A stretch of DNA of 8,373 nt from an uncultured Eubacteriales bacterium (GCA_902803675.1 CADCQZ010000160.1:1-8373); one strand, 5' to 3'. Positions 1 to 6,840 are shown, numbered from the stretch's first letter. The notes: generated by a model from the letters alone, not told the origin. Translations and numbers: made by a program.

Positions 1-1
1 G

Positions 2-1261
2 CACGCGATCGAAAAGATCCTGGCTAAAAACGGCGGGGTCAGTCAGGTGCGCACGGGGGAGATCGTGACGGCCCGGGTGTACTTCGCCGAGATCAACGAT
101 CTGTACCTGCAGACGGTGTATTCCTTTTGCGAGATGGGCGGCGAAAAGGTATGGGACAGCACCCGCTGCGCCTTCGTGTTCGATCATTACGCCCCCTGCC
201 CGGACATCAAGAGCGCTTCCAACCACCGGGAGATGCGTGAGTTCGCCCGGAAAAACGATCTGAAGTATCATTTCGATACGGACTGCGGGGTCTGCCATCA
301 GGTGATGCCGGAGGCGGGCCTCATCTATCCCGGGATGATCGTGGTGGCCACCGACAGTCACACCACCACCCACGGGGCGTTCGGGGCCATGGGCACCGGG
401 TGCGGCGCCACGGACATGGCCACCATCCTGATGACGGGGGAAATGTGGTTCCGGGTGCCGGAGATCATCCAGGTGCGTCTGAACGGCGAGGCGCCCCGGG
501 GGGTCTATCCCAAGGACGTGGTGCTGGCGGTCCTGGGCAGGATCCGCGCCGACGGCGCCGTCTACAAGGCCATCGACTTCACCGGCAGCTATGTGGAGGG
601 CCTCAATGTGGCCGGGCGCATGACCATCTGCAACATGGCGGTGGAGATGGGCGCCAAGACGGCCTACATGCAGCCGAACCGGGACGTGATGGATTACGTG
701 AACGCCCGGGCCGTGCGGCCCTTTGAGGTCCAGTACACCGATCCGGGATACGAGTACGCCGAGACATACGAGTTCGACGTGGAGGCTCTGGAGCCTGAGC
801 TGGCCTGCCCCAGCAGCGTTGAGAACGTGCACACGCTCAAAAGCGTGGTGGAAGCGGGCCCGGTCAGGATCGATCAGGGATACATCGGCAGCTGCACCGG
901 CGGCCGGGAAGAGGACATCGCCGTGGCGGCCCGGATCTTAAAGGGCCGGCACATCCTGCCCTATACCCGCCTGGTGATCGTGCCCGCTTCCCGCAAGGTG
1001 ATGATCGCCTGCATGGAGAAGGGCTACATCCGTGACCTGATGGCGGCGGGGGCCACCGTGACCACGCCGGGATGCGGCGCCTGTCTGGGCGCTCATGAGG
1101 GCATCCTGGCGCCGGGCGAAGTATGCATCACATCCACCAACCGCAATTTCCCCGGCCGCATGGGATCCAGGGAGGCCCTGATGTATCTGGCCAGCCCCGC
1201 CACGGTGGCGGCCAGCATGGTCCGGGGCGAGATCACCGACCCCCGGGAGTTTCTGGACTGA
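2..1261 (+). CDS. leuC: 3-isopropylmalate dehydratase/homoaconitase-family large subunit (5'-partial)
   Basis: Large subunit of a two-subunit, [4Fe-4S]-dependent hydro-lyase that would isomerise 2-isopropylmalate to 3-isopropylmalate in leucine synthesis, or act on a related 2-hydroxyacid. The frame is open from base 2, so the GTG at 47 is an internal valine: the preceding codons read HAIEKILAKNGG, a typical LeuC N-terminus. The 419 visible residues nearly fill the family length of about 420, so only a few residues are missing. Visible family motifs are DSHTTTHGAFGAMGTGCGATD (about residues 118-138), the cluster cysteines C298 in GSCTGGR and C358/C361 in GCGACLG, and STNRNFPGRMGS near 378-389. 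GSCTGGR replaces the commoner GSCTNGR, and GCGAC replaces GCGPC, suggesting a LeuC2/HacA- or dimethylmalate-dehydratase-like branch. The small-subunit gene follows after 18 bases. Family assignment is firm; the exact substrate is not. Confidence 0.9.
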   Translation, partial: HAIEKILAKNGGVSQVRTGEIVTARVYFAEINDLYLQTVYSFCEMGGEKVWDSTRCAFVFDHYAPCPDIKSASNHREMREFARKNDLKYHFDTDCGVCHQVMPEAGLIYPGMIVVATDSHTTTHGAFGAMGTGCGATDMATILMTGEMWFRVPEIIQVRLNGEAPRGVYPKDVVLAVLGRIRADGAVYKAIDFTGSYVEGLNVAGRMTICNMAVEMGAKTAYMQPNRDVMDYVNARAVRPFEVQYTDPGYEYAETYEFDVEALEPELACPSSVENVHTLKSVVEAGPVRIDQGYIGSCTGGREEDIAVAARILKGRHILPYTRLVIVPASRKVMIACMEKGYIRDLMAAGATVTTPGCGACLGAHEGILAPGEVCITSTNRNFPGRMGSREALMYLASPATVAASMVRGEITDPREFLD

Positions 1262-1264
1262 CGC

Positions 1265-1272
1265 AGGGAGGA
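1265..1272 (+). promoter_or_regulatory. Ribosome binding site of the small-subunit gene
   Basis: AGGGAGGA lies 7 bases before the ATG at 1280, inside the 18-base gap after the large-subunit stop codon. It fixes the small-subunit start and indicates independent translation initiation on a shared mRNA. Confidence 0.8.
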
Positions 1273-1279
1273 CAGGGAT

Positions 1280-1783
1280 ATGGATACAAAGATCACAGGC
1301 AGGATCATCGTGGTGGGCGACAATATCGACACGGACCAGATCTATCCCGGCAGGTACCTGGCGATCACGGATCCCAAGGAGATCGGCAGCCACTGCCTTT
1401 CCGGCGTCAGTGAGGATATCGCGCCTCAGTTCCCCAAGGGCGGCATCGTGGTAGCGGGCCGCAATTTCGGCTGCGGCTCCAGCCGGGAGCACGCCCCCAT
1501 CGCTCTTCTCAACATGGGCGCCTCCGCCGTCCTGGCGGACTCCTTCGCCCGGATCTTCTTCCGCAACGCGGTGAATCTGGGGCTGCTGCCCATCGTGTGC
1601 CGGGGGATCAGCGCCCGCGTGTCCCCGGGGCAGACCCTCACGGTGGACCTTGAAAAGGGCACTGTTACCGTGCATGAGACCGGGGAGGAGATCCCCTGCG
1701 AGCGTCTGGGCGATCAGGCGATGAAGATCCTGGAGGCCGGCGGCATCAAGCCCCTGATGCGGGCCCGGTTCGGGAAGGACTGA
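1280..1783 (+). CDS. leuD: 3-isopropylmalate dehydratase/homoaconitase-family small subunit
   Basis: Small (swivel-domain) subunit that pairs with the upstream large subunit to complete the active site. The 167-residue length is normal for the HacB/LeuD2-type branch, which is shorter than the roughly 200-residue enterobacterial LeuD. The N-terminal [15 protein letters not shown] (13-27) and the substrate-phosphate/carboxylate loop [11 protein letters not shown] (63-73) are both intact, followed by the family segment [20 protein letters not shown] (86-105). The specificity loop reads YLAI (27-30). As I recall, characterised homologues differ at this place (for example YLRT in homoaconitase and YLRM/YLVY-type loops in isopropylmalate isomerases), so the loop here does not settle the substrate. 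The ATG at 1280 has a good ribosome binding site. The gene is last in its operon; no leuB follows, and a hairpin lies 33 bases after the stop. Confidence 0.92.
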   Translation: MDTKITGRIIVVGDNIDTDQIYPGRYLAITDPKEIGSHCLSGVSEDIAPQFPKGGIVVAGRNFGCGSSREHAPIALLNMGASAVLADSFARIFFRNAVNLGLLPIVCRGISARVSPGQTLTVDLEKGTVTVHETGEEIPCERLGDQAMKILEAGGIKPLMRARFGKD

Positions 1784-1815
1784 CGCCCAAAGATGAAAAA
1801 GCCGCGGTATTAAAG

Positions 1816-1858
1816 CGAGCCCCCTCCTTCGGATCCATCGCCTGAAAGAGGGGGCTCG
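1816..1858. terminator. Long hairpin between convergent genes, probable bidirectional terminator
   Basis: An 11-bp perfect stem (1816-1826 with 1848-1858, CGAGCCCCCTC/GAGGGGGCTCG) continues, after one C-A mismatch, through five more pairs to 1832/1842, leaving a 9-base loop. It sits between the leuD stop (1783) and the convergent recG stop (1875). The T-tracts are weak on both sides (TCGTTTAT on the plus strand, CTTTAAT on the minus strand), so this is either an imperfect intrinsic terminator for both genes or a 3'-end stabilising hairpin. A further 4-bp hairpin (TCGT-TTAT-ACGA, 1861-1872) follows immediately. Confidence 0.6.
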
Positions 1859-1874
1859 AATCGTTTATACGACT

Positions 1875-3881
1875 TCAATTGATGGCGACGCTGTCCATGA
1901 GATGCGCGTAGGTCCTGAGCGCCAGGGCCTTCACGGCCTCGTAGTCGCTCCGGTCGGGGGCGCTTTTCATCTCCTCGACGCAGCGCCGGATCTCGTCCAG
2001 CAGTTTCCCGTTTTCCAGCAGCCGGAAGCCGCCGAAATCGCCGTGCTGGCGGGTGCCCAGGAAATCCCCGGGCCCCCGCATGTCCAGGTCCGCCTGGGCG
2101 ATCTTAAAGCCGTCATTGGTGGAGCACAGCATCCTGATCCTGTCCGTTTCCGGCGCCATCAGGAAGCACCAGGAGGCTTCCGCGCCCCGGCCCACCCGGC
2201 CCCGCAGCTGATGGAGCGTGGCCAGGCCGAACCGTTCGGCGTTCTCGATCACCATCACGGTGGCGTTGGGCACGTTGACGCCCACCTCGATCACCGTGGT
2301 GGACACCAGCACGTCTGTTTCCCCGGCGGCGAAGCGGCGGATGGTCTCCCGTTTCTCCGCTTCCTTCTGGGCGCCCCAGGTCAGCCCCAGGCGCAGCTCC
2401 TTTAAGGGGCCCCGGCTCAAATAAGCGTATTCCTCCTGGGCGGAGCGGACGTCCATGTCCTCGTTCTCCTCCACGAAGGGGCACACGATATAGGCCTGGC
2501 GCCCTTTTTTCGCTTCGTCGATGATGAAGCGGTACATCTGCGGCCGCTTTTCCTCCGGGATCGCCCGGGTCTTCACGGCCTTGCGGCCCGGCGGCATCTC
2601 ATCCACCGCGGAGATATCCAGGTCCCCGTACAGGATCAGGCTCAGGGTCCGGGGGATGGGGGTGGCGGACATGACCAGCGTGTTGCATATCTTTCCGTCC
2701 TCCCCGTCCCGGCTCAGTTCCCTGCGCTGGCGCACGCCGAAGCGGTGCTGCTCGTCGGTGACGGCAAGGCCCAGGGCCCTGAAGCGGACGTCATCGCTCA
2801 GCAGGGCGTGGGTGCCGATCAGGCAGTGTATCTCCCCGGCGGCGGCCCTGTCCAGGATCTCCCGGCGCTCCTTTTCTTTCATGCCCCCGGTGACGAGGGC
2901 GCATTTTACGCCCAGGGGCTCCAGGATCTCCCGGGCACTCTCAAAGTGCTGTCGGGCCAGGATCTCCGTGGGCGCCATCAGGGCGGACTGGAAGCCGTGG
3001 ACATGGCAGAAATACATGGCGGCGAAAGCCAGCACCGTTTTGCCGCAGCCCACGTCCCCCTGCACCAGCCGGCTCATGGCGGCGGGAGCGCTCAGGTCCG
3101 CCGCGATCTCGCCCAGCACTCTTTTCTGCGCGCCGGTCATCTCATAGGGGAGGGCGGAGGCGAAGCGCTCCGTATCCCGCGCGGTGACGGGGACGCGTAC
3201 CCCTTCGGCCCTCTCGCCGCGCAGTGAACGCAGCGCTATGTAGTACAGCAGCGCTTCCTCGAAGGCGGTACGCCTCAGGGCGATGTCCAGTTCCTGCCGG
3301 CCGGAGGGCGCGTGGATCTGCCGGAGAGCGAAATTGCGCTCGCACAGGCCGTGCCTGAGCCGCAGGGACGAGGGAAGGGTCTCCGGGCAGCACTCGTCCA
3401 GGCAGGGGAGAGCATTGGCGATCAGAGCCCCTACCGTACCGGCGCTGATGGAGCCCAGGGGCCTGTAGACGGGGACCAGGCCCCTTTTCGTCACAGCCTT
3501 GGGGCATACCAGCTGCATACGTCCCTGCCGGTCCCGGGTGGGGCGCCCGTAATAGACTTTCTCCTGCCCCGGCCTGAGCTGCTTGGCGATCCAGGGCTGG
3601 TTGAAAAACACCACGGGCAGCCTGTTCCCCGCCCCGTCCTCCAGGGACGCGGTCACCATGGTGCGGCCCTTAAAGGCGCGCACCGCCGACACTTTCCCGA
3701 TGAAGCCCTCCACGCAGCAGGGCCTGCCCGCCTCCAGGGATGGGAAAGCCGTGGACACGCTGGTGTCCTCGTAGGCCCGGGGATACACGCTGAGCAGGGC
3801 TTCCACGGTGGTGATCCCGTTTTCGCCAAGCGCTTTCAGCCTGGCCGCGCCGATGCCGCTGATGGAGGAAAGAGGGACCAT
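1875..3881 (-). CDS. recG: ATP-dependent DNA helicase RecG
   Basis: Superfamily 2 helicase that regresses stalled replication forks and processes Holliday junctions and R-loops. At 668 residues it is close to the usual 680-690. The N-terminal wedge/OB domain (about 1-170) includes VVFFNQPWIAKQLRPG. The helicase core shows Walker A GDVGCGKT (275-282), MAPTEILARQH, the DEQH box (376-379), SATPIPRT (405-412), STTVIEVGVNVPNA (527-540) and QLRGRVGR (558-565). The RecG-specific tail DLDMRGPGDFLGTRQHG ends near 614. The segment normally reading about LLHGRM before motif V reads LTWGAQ here. I chose the ATG at 3881 because CGGAGG lies 6 bases upstream; the in-frame ATG at 3899 has no ribosome binding site and would add MYRRSS, atypical of the family. 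The gene lies downstream of asp23-fakA, as in Bacillus, but beyond a terminator. Confidence 0.96.
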   Translation of the reverse strand: MVPLSSISGIGAARLKALGENGITTVEALLSVYPRAYEDTSVSTAFPSLEAGRPCCVEGFIGKVSAVRAFKGRTMVTASLEDGAGNRLPVVFFNQPWIAKQLRPGQEKVYYGRPTRDRQGRMQLVCPKAVTKRGLVPVYRPLGSISAGTVGALIANALPCLDECCPETLPSSLRLRHGLCERNFALRQIHAPSGRQELDIALRRTAFEEALLYYIALRSLRGERAEGVRVPVTARDTERFASALPYEMTGAQKRVLGEIAADLSAPAAMSRLVQGDVGCGKTVLAFAAMYFCHVHGFQSALMAPTEILARQHFESAREILEPLGVKCALVTGGMKEKERREILDRAAAGEIHCLIGTHALLSDDVRFRALGLAVTDEQHRFGVRQRRELSRDGEDGKICNTLVMSATPIPRTLSLILYGDLDISAVDEMPPGRKAVKTRAIPEEKRPQMYRFIIDEAKKGRQAYIVCPFVEENEDMDVRSAQEEYAYLSRGPLKELRLGLTWGAQKEAEKRETIRRFAAGETDVLVSTTVIEVGVNVPNATVMVIENAERFGLATLHQLRGRVGRGAEASWCFLMAPETDRIRMLCSTNDGFKIAQADLDMRGPGDFLGTRQHGDFGGFRLLENGKLLDEIRRCVEEMKSAPDRSDYEAVKALALRTYAHLMDSVAIN

Positions 3882-3887
3882 GGATGA

Positions 3888-3893
3888 CCTCCG
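3888..3893 (-). promoter_or_regulatory. Ribosome binding site that decides the recG start
   Basis: CGGAGG on the minus strand stands 6 bases before the ATG at 3881. It lies inside the longer open frame that starts at 3899, so it favours the shorter RecG N-terminus MVPLSSISGIG. Confidence 0.75.
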
Positions 3894-3920
3894 GTACATG
3901 AGATATCGGTGGAAAAGACG

Positions 3921-3947
3921 AAAAAAAAGCGGCTCGAGGCCGCTTTT
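3921..3947 (-). terminator. Intrinsic terminator after fakA
   Basis: On the minus strand, a perfect 9-bp stem AAAAGCGGC/GCCGCTTTT with a 5-base loop (arms 3939-3947 and 3925-3933) runs straight into eight consecutive T (3921-3928). It begins 12 bases past the fakA stop codon and ends about 40 bases before the recG start. On the plus strand only four T follow the stem, so the orientation is clearly minus. Confidence 0.88.
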
Positions 3948-3959
3948 GACCGGTGGAGC

Positions 3960-5597
3960 TCACTCCACCGAGATGATGTAGTAGTAAAGGGGCTGGCCGC
4001 CGCTGAGGGCTTCCACGTCCAGATCGGGGAAGCGCTCGCCGATCTTCTCTTTCAGGGCCTCCGCTTCCTCCTCGGTGACGTCCGCGCCGTAATACAGGGT
4101 GATCAGGCCGTCGTCCTCGGAAACGATGCTGTCCATCAGGTCGATGGCTACCTGGTCCTTGTCGTCGCCCTTGAGGGCCAGCTTGCCGTTGATCAGGCCG
4201 ATCAGGTCGCCCTGGCAGATCTCCATGCCCTCATACTTCGTGTCGCGCACGGCGTAGGTGATGGTGCCGGTGCGCACGTTCTGGGAGGCGGCGTCCATCA
4301 TCTCCGCGTTGGCGTCGGCGTCCTGATCCGGCTGGAAAGCCACGAGAGCCGCGATGCCCATGGCCACGTTCTTCGTGGGGATGACCTTCACGTTCTTGTC
4401 GCACAGCTTGGCGGCCTGCTGCGCGGCCAGGATCACGTTGCCGTTGTTGGGCAGGATAAACACCGTGTCGGCGTTGATGGTGTCCACAGCCTTCGCCAGA
4501 TCGTCGATGGAGGGATTCATGGTCTGCCCGCCGTCCACGATGACATCCACCTTCAGGTCCTTGAAGATGGCCGCGAAGCCTTCGCCCAGGGAAACGCTCA
4601 CGAAGCCGTAGGGCTTGTGCTCTTTATTCTCGGCGGCCGCTTCGCTTTTGTCGGGTTCTTCCGGCATGGCCTTGCGGCGCTCTTCCTTCAGGTTCGTCAG
4701 CCTGCTGTCGATGATCTCGCCCACGTCCAGGCCGTACTGCAGGGCCTTGCCGGGGTCGTTGGTGAAGAGGGAGCAGGCGATGACGTCATCGTTGCGGTCC
4801 ACCTTCACGTTCTGGCCGATACGGTTGAGCTGCCGGCGGAAAATGTTGACGCTCTCTTCCGTCACGGTCTCCTTGATGTGCCGGAGAGTGAATTCCTGAT
4901 GGTAGGTGAAGGGGCTCTCCTCCTCGGAAATGAGCTCTTCACCCGGCCCCTTCTGCTCACCGGCAGGCATCTCGCCGCCGTTGAGGGCCATATAAAAGCC
5001 GGTCAGGATGAACAGAAAGCCCCGGCCGCCCGCGTCCACGACCCCCGCTTCCTTGAGCACGGGGAGCATCTCGGGGGTGCGCTGCAGTATCGCCTCACCG
5101 CTCTTGAGCAGGGTGTTGAACAGCTCCTCGAAGCCCACTTCCTTGGTGCTGCACAGCCGGACGCCGTCCTCGCTCAGCACGCGGGCCACGGTCAGGATGG
5201 TGCCCTCCTTGGGCTTCATCACGGCTTTGTAAGCCGTGTCAGCGCCGCGCTTGAGCGCGCGGGCGAACAGTTCCGGCGTGATCTGGGGATTGCCGGAGAT
5301 CTCTTTGGAGAAACCGCGCAGGATCTGGCTGAGGATCACGCCGCTGTTGCCCCGGGCACCCCTTAAGGCGCCTCTTGAGAGGGCGTCCGCCGCCGATGAG
5401 GCGTCATTGAATTCCTTGGCGTTGATCTCGCGCAGCGCGCTGTTCATCGTCAGGGACATATTGGTGCCCGTGTCCCCGTCCGGTACGGGGAAAACATTCA
5501 GGGCATCTACCATTTCACGGTTCTTATCCAACTGGGCCGTACCTGCGATCACCATTTCCCGGAGCAGCAGCCCGTCGATCGTATTTGACTGAATCAA
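3960..5597 (-). CDS. fakA: Fatty acid kinase ATP-binding subunit FakA (YloV/DhaL-domain protein)
   Basis: FakA phosphorylates fatty acids bound to FakB (DegV-family) proteins, feeding exogenous or recycled acyl chains into phospholipid synthesis in the cytoplasm. At 545 residues it matches the family (about 550). The N-terminal DhaL kinase domain (about 1-205) has the ATP/Mg motif FPVPDGDTGTNM (36-47), GARGNSGVILSQ (80-91) and GVVDAGGRGF (185-194). An acidic linker (about 207-229), a middle domain, a charged linker (about 305-329) and a C-terminal domain with VDGGQTMNPSIDDL (354-367) and FILPNNGNVILAA (380-392) follow. In the middle domain, the usual YCTEF and HVH segments read YHQEF (232-236) and SLF (276-278). 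The start is a TTG at 5597 with GGGAGG 8 bases upstream; it gives the typical N-terminus containing TIDGLLLREMVIAG. The gene follows asp23 after 21 bases, as in Bacillus yloU-yloV. No FakB gene is in the window. Confidence 0.93.
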   Translation of the reverse strand: MIQSNTIDGLLLREMVIAGTAQLDKNREMVDALNVFPVPDGDTGTNMSLTMNSALREINAKEFNDASSAADALSRGALRGARGNSGVILSQILRGFSKEISGNPQITPELFARALKRGADTAYKAVMKPKEGTILTVARVLSEDGVRLCSTKEVGFEELFNTLLKSGEAILQRTPEMLPVLKEAGVVDAGGRGFLFILTGFYMALNGGEMPAGEQKGPGEELISEEESPFTYHQEFTLRHIKETVTEESVNIFRRQLNRIGQNVKVDRNDDVIACSLFTNDPGKALQYGLDVGEIIDSRLTNLKEERRKAMPEEPDKSEAAAENKEHKPYGFVSVSLGEGFAAIFKDLKVDVIVDGGQTMNPSIDDLAKAVDTINADTVFILPNNGNVILAAQQAAKLCDKNVKVIPTKNVAMGIAALVAFQPDQDADANAEMMDAASQNVRTGTITYAVRDTKYEGMEICQGDLIGLINGKLALKGDDKDQVAIDLMDSIVSEDDGLITLYYGADVTEEEAEALKEKIGERFPDLDVEALSGGQPLYYYIISVE

Positions 5598-5605
5598 CTT
5601 AGGAA

Positions 5606-5611
5606 CCTCCC
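5606..5611 (-). promoter_or_regulatory. Ribosome binding site supporting the TTG start of fakA
   Basis: GGGAGG on the minus strand lies 8 bases before the TTG at 5597. The first in-frame ATG would begin at residue 15 and remove the conserved N-terminal TIDG segment, so the TTG start is preferred. Confidence 0.7.
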
Positions 5612-5618
5612 AACAATA

Positions 5619-5969
5619 TTAGACGCGGATCCCTTCCACGGAGATATTGACCTTGCGCACCTTGACGCCGGTCATGCTTTCCAGCTTGTACTGCACGACT
5701 TCCACGATGGTCTTGCAGACCTCCGCGACGGAAACGCCGTACTCCACGACGATGAACAGGTCCACGTCCAGCATGTCGTCAGCCTGGCGGATCTGTACGC
5801 CCTTGCTCAGGTTTTCCCGGCCGAGCCACTCCACGATGCCGTCCTTAGCCCGTTTGGAGGACATGGCGACGATGCCGTAGCATTCGAGCACGGCATAACC
5901 TACCATCTTCAGCATCACGTCCTCGTTGATGTAAATGGTGCCGATCTCGTTTTTGATCTTGTATTCCAT
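5619..5969 (-). CDS. yloU: Asp23/Gls24-family envelope stress protein (YloU)
   Basis: Small Asp23/Gls24-family protein of 116 residues, the expected length of YloU. It opens with EYKIKNEIGTIYINEDVMLKMVGYA and contains the family's GIVAMSSKRAKDGIVEWLGREN (about 33-54), followed by the alternating hydrophobic stretch DVDLFIVVEYGVSVAEVCKTI and a C-terminal VRKVNISVEGIRV. No signal peptide or membrane segment is visible, so it is cytoplasmic or peripheral. Family members are linked to alkaline and cell-envelope stress, but the biochemical role is not established. The ATG at 5969 has a strong AAGGAGG (5976-5982) 6 bases upstream. It is the first gene of the minus-strand cluster, 21 bases before fakA; this pairing is widely conserved in Firmicutes and suggests a shared lipid or envelope role. 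Confidence 0.92.
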   Translation of the reverse strand: MEYKIKNEIGTIYINEDVMLKMVGYAVLECYGIVAMSSKRAKDGIVEWLGRENLSKGVQIRQADDMLDVDLFIVVEYGVSVAEVCKTIVEVVQYKLESMTGVKVRKVNISVEGIRV

Positions 5970-5998
5970 GCCGGACCTCCTTCAGCCGCATTACACCT

Positions 5999-6018
5999 GC
6001 CCCTTCGCATAAAGGGAC
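5999..6018 (-). promoter_or_regulatory. Hairpin at the predicted 5' end of the asp23-fakA transcript
   Basis: On the minus strand CCCTT (6016-6012) pairs with AAGGG (6005-6001) around a 6-base loop, and the stem extends by a U-G wobble and a G-C pair to 6018/5999. The start site expected from the promoter at 6025-6053 is near 6018, so this hairpin would be the extreme 5' end of the mRNA. A role in stability against 5'-end decay is an inference. Confidence 0.4.
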
Positions 6019-6024
6019 ATCATT

Positions 6025-6053
6025 AGTATACCGTATTTTCCGCTTCCTTGCAA
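6025..6053 (-). promoter_or_regulatory. Vegetative sigma-factor promoter for asp23-fakA
   Basis: On the minus strand, TTGCAA (-35, 6048-6053) and TATACT (-10, 6025-6030) are separated by exactly 17 bases. The -10 matches TATAAT at 5 of 6 positions and the -35 matches TTGACA at 4 of 6. The predicted start site near 6018 gives a leader of about 50 bases to the asp23 ATG. Confidence 0.75.
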
Positions 6054-6083
6054 GTGGTACGTCACGCCGACGCGGCGCGATGA

Positions 6084-6112
6084 TTGCGCGAACGGATGAT
6101 TTATGGTAATCT
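6084..6112 (+). promoter_or_regulatory. Weak candidate promoter for the HAD phosphatase gene
   Basis: TTGCGC (6084-6089) and TAATCT (6107-6112), with a 17-base spacer, lie upstream of the ATG at 6151 in the divergent intergenic region. The -10 is a poor match (3 of 6), so this is only the best candidate seen. A GCGC-N7-GCGC arrangement (6075-6078 and 6086-6089) overlaps the -35 and could be an operator half-site pair or chance in GC-rich DNA. Confidence 0.3.
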
Positions 6113-6140
6113 GTCCCGGCGGAGGGCTCCGAAAAGGGGC

Positions 6141-6147
6141 GGGAGGG
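6141..6147 (+). promoter_or_regulatory. Ribosome binding site deciding the HAD gene start
   Basis: GGGAGGG lies just before the ATG at 6151, with a slightly short spacing of 4 bases from its GGAGG core. It supports this start over the in-frame ATG at 6103, which falls on the candidate -10 region and would add a 16-residue Gly-rich extension before the first beta strand. Confidence 0.65.
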
Positions 6148-6150
6148 ACT

Positions 6151-6789
6151 ATGAAGTATCAGTATGTGGTGTGGGACTGGAACGGGACGCTGCTTGACGA
6201 TATGGGCTTCTGCCTGGATATCACCAACCGGCTCCTCATGTCGCGGGGGCTGACGCCGATCAGGGATCTTGAGGATTACCGTGAGCGCTTTTCCTTCCCC
6301 GTGAAGGAATACTACGCCTCGCTGGGCATCGGGCCGGAAGTGTTCATCCCGGCGGCGCATCAGTGGATGGACGCTTATATGGCGGGGGAGGGAGCCTGCC
6401 CCCTCCAGCCCGGGGCACTCACGCTGACGGACAGGATCCGGGACGCCCGTATGCGGCAGATCATCATCTCCGCCTCCAAGCAGGAGCACCTTGTGAGCCA
6501 GCTCGGCACCCGCCCCCGGATCCGGGACAACTGCCCCGCCTACGGCATCGGCGATATCTACGCCAAAGAGAAAGTCTCCCTGGCCCTCCGGGTGCTGGAG
6601 GATCTCAAATGGGATCGGAACGAAACGGTCTTCATCGGGGACACGCTCCATGACGCGTTCGTGGCGGAGGCGGCGGGATGCGGCTGCGTGCTGGTGGCCA
6701 ACGGGCACCAGAGCCGGAAAAGGCTCCTCACGGCGGGCGTGAAGGTCTGCGCTGACCTTGACGAGGTATCAGACCTGCTTTTCGCCTGA
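6151..6789 (+). CDS. HAD-superfamily hydrolase, phosphoglycolate phosphatase-like
   Basis: Cytoplasmic phosphatase of the haloacid dehalogenase superfamily, 212 residues, with a Rossmann core and an N-terminal helical cap (about residues 17-90). Motif I is VVWDWNGTLLDD with nucleophile D9, motif II is the serine in IISAS (S107), motif III is a lysine in YAKEK (139 or 141), and motif IV is FIGDTLHD (D164, D168), so the Mg-binding acidic set is complete. The second residue after the nucleophile is Asn (N11) rather than the usual Asp; the DWNGT form occurs in a recognisable HAD subgroup, so the gene need not be inactive. The cap resembles Gph/phosphoglycolate phosphatases, but the substrate cannot be read from sequence. 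The gene diverges from asp23 and stands alone, ending 51 bases before a strong terminator. Confidence 0.88.
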   Translation: MKYQYVVWDWNGTLLDDMGFCLDITNRLLMSRGLTPIRDLEDYRERFSFPVKEYYASLGIGPEVFIPAAHQWMDAYMAGEGACPLQPGALTLTDRIRDARMRQIIISASKQEHLVSQLGTRPRIRDNCPAYGIGDIYAKEKVSLALRVLEDLKWDRNETVFIGDTLHDAFVAEAAGCGCVLVANGHQSRKRLLTAGVKVCADLDEVSDLLFA

Positions 6790-6840
6790 CGGGAAAGCTT
6801 TCGCGGGACCATGGCCCGCCGGTAGGGCATCACATAAAAG

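Noticed and set aside
47..49. GTG as a start codon for the large dehydratase subunit
   Set aside because: The frame is open upstream to base 2 and encodes the conserved EKILAKNGG N-terminus, so this GTG is internal.
938..1675. 245-residue minus-strand frame opposite leuC/leuD
   Set aside because: It is antisense to two genes with intact catalytic motifs, and has low-complexity Gly/Ala/His/Arg composition and no family features.
3909..5366. 485-residue open frame on the plus strand opposite fakA
   Set aside because: It lies almost wholly antisense to the well-supported fakA gene, has a skewed His/Val/Gly/Leu composition typical of reverse-complement shadows in GC-rich DNA, no recognisable motif, and crosses the fakA terminator.
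5845..6708. 287-residue minus-strand frame across the asp23 start, the promoter region and the HAD gene
   Set aside because: It overlaps two supported genes and the divergent promoter, and no motif is readable.
6793..6819. Short palindromes (GAAAGCTTTC and GCGGG-N7-CCCGC) after the HAD gene
   Set aside because: The stems are only about 5 bp and no T-tract follows; the real terminator is the 13-bp hairpin downstream.
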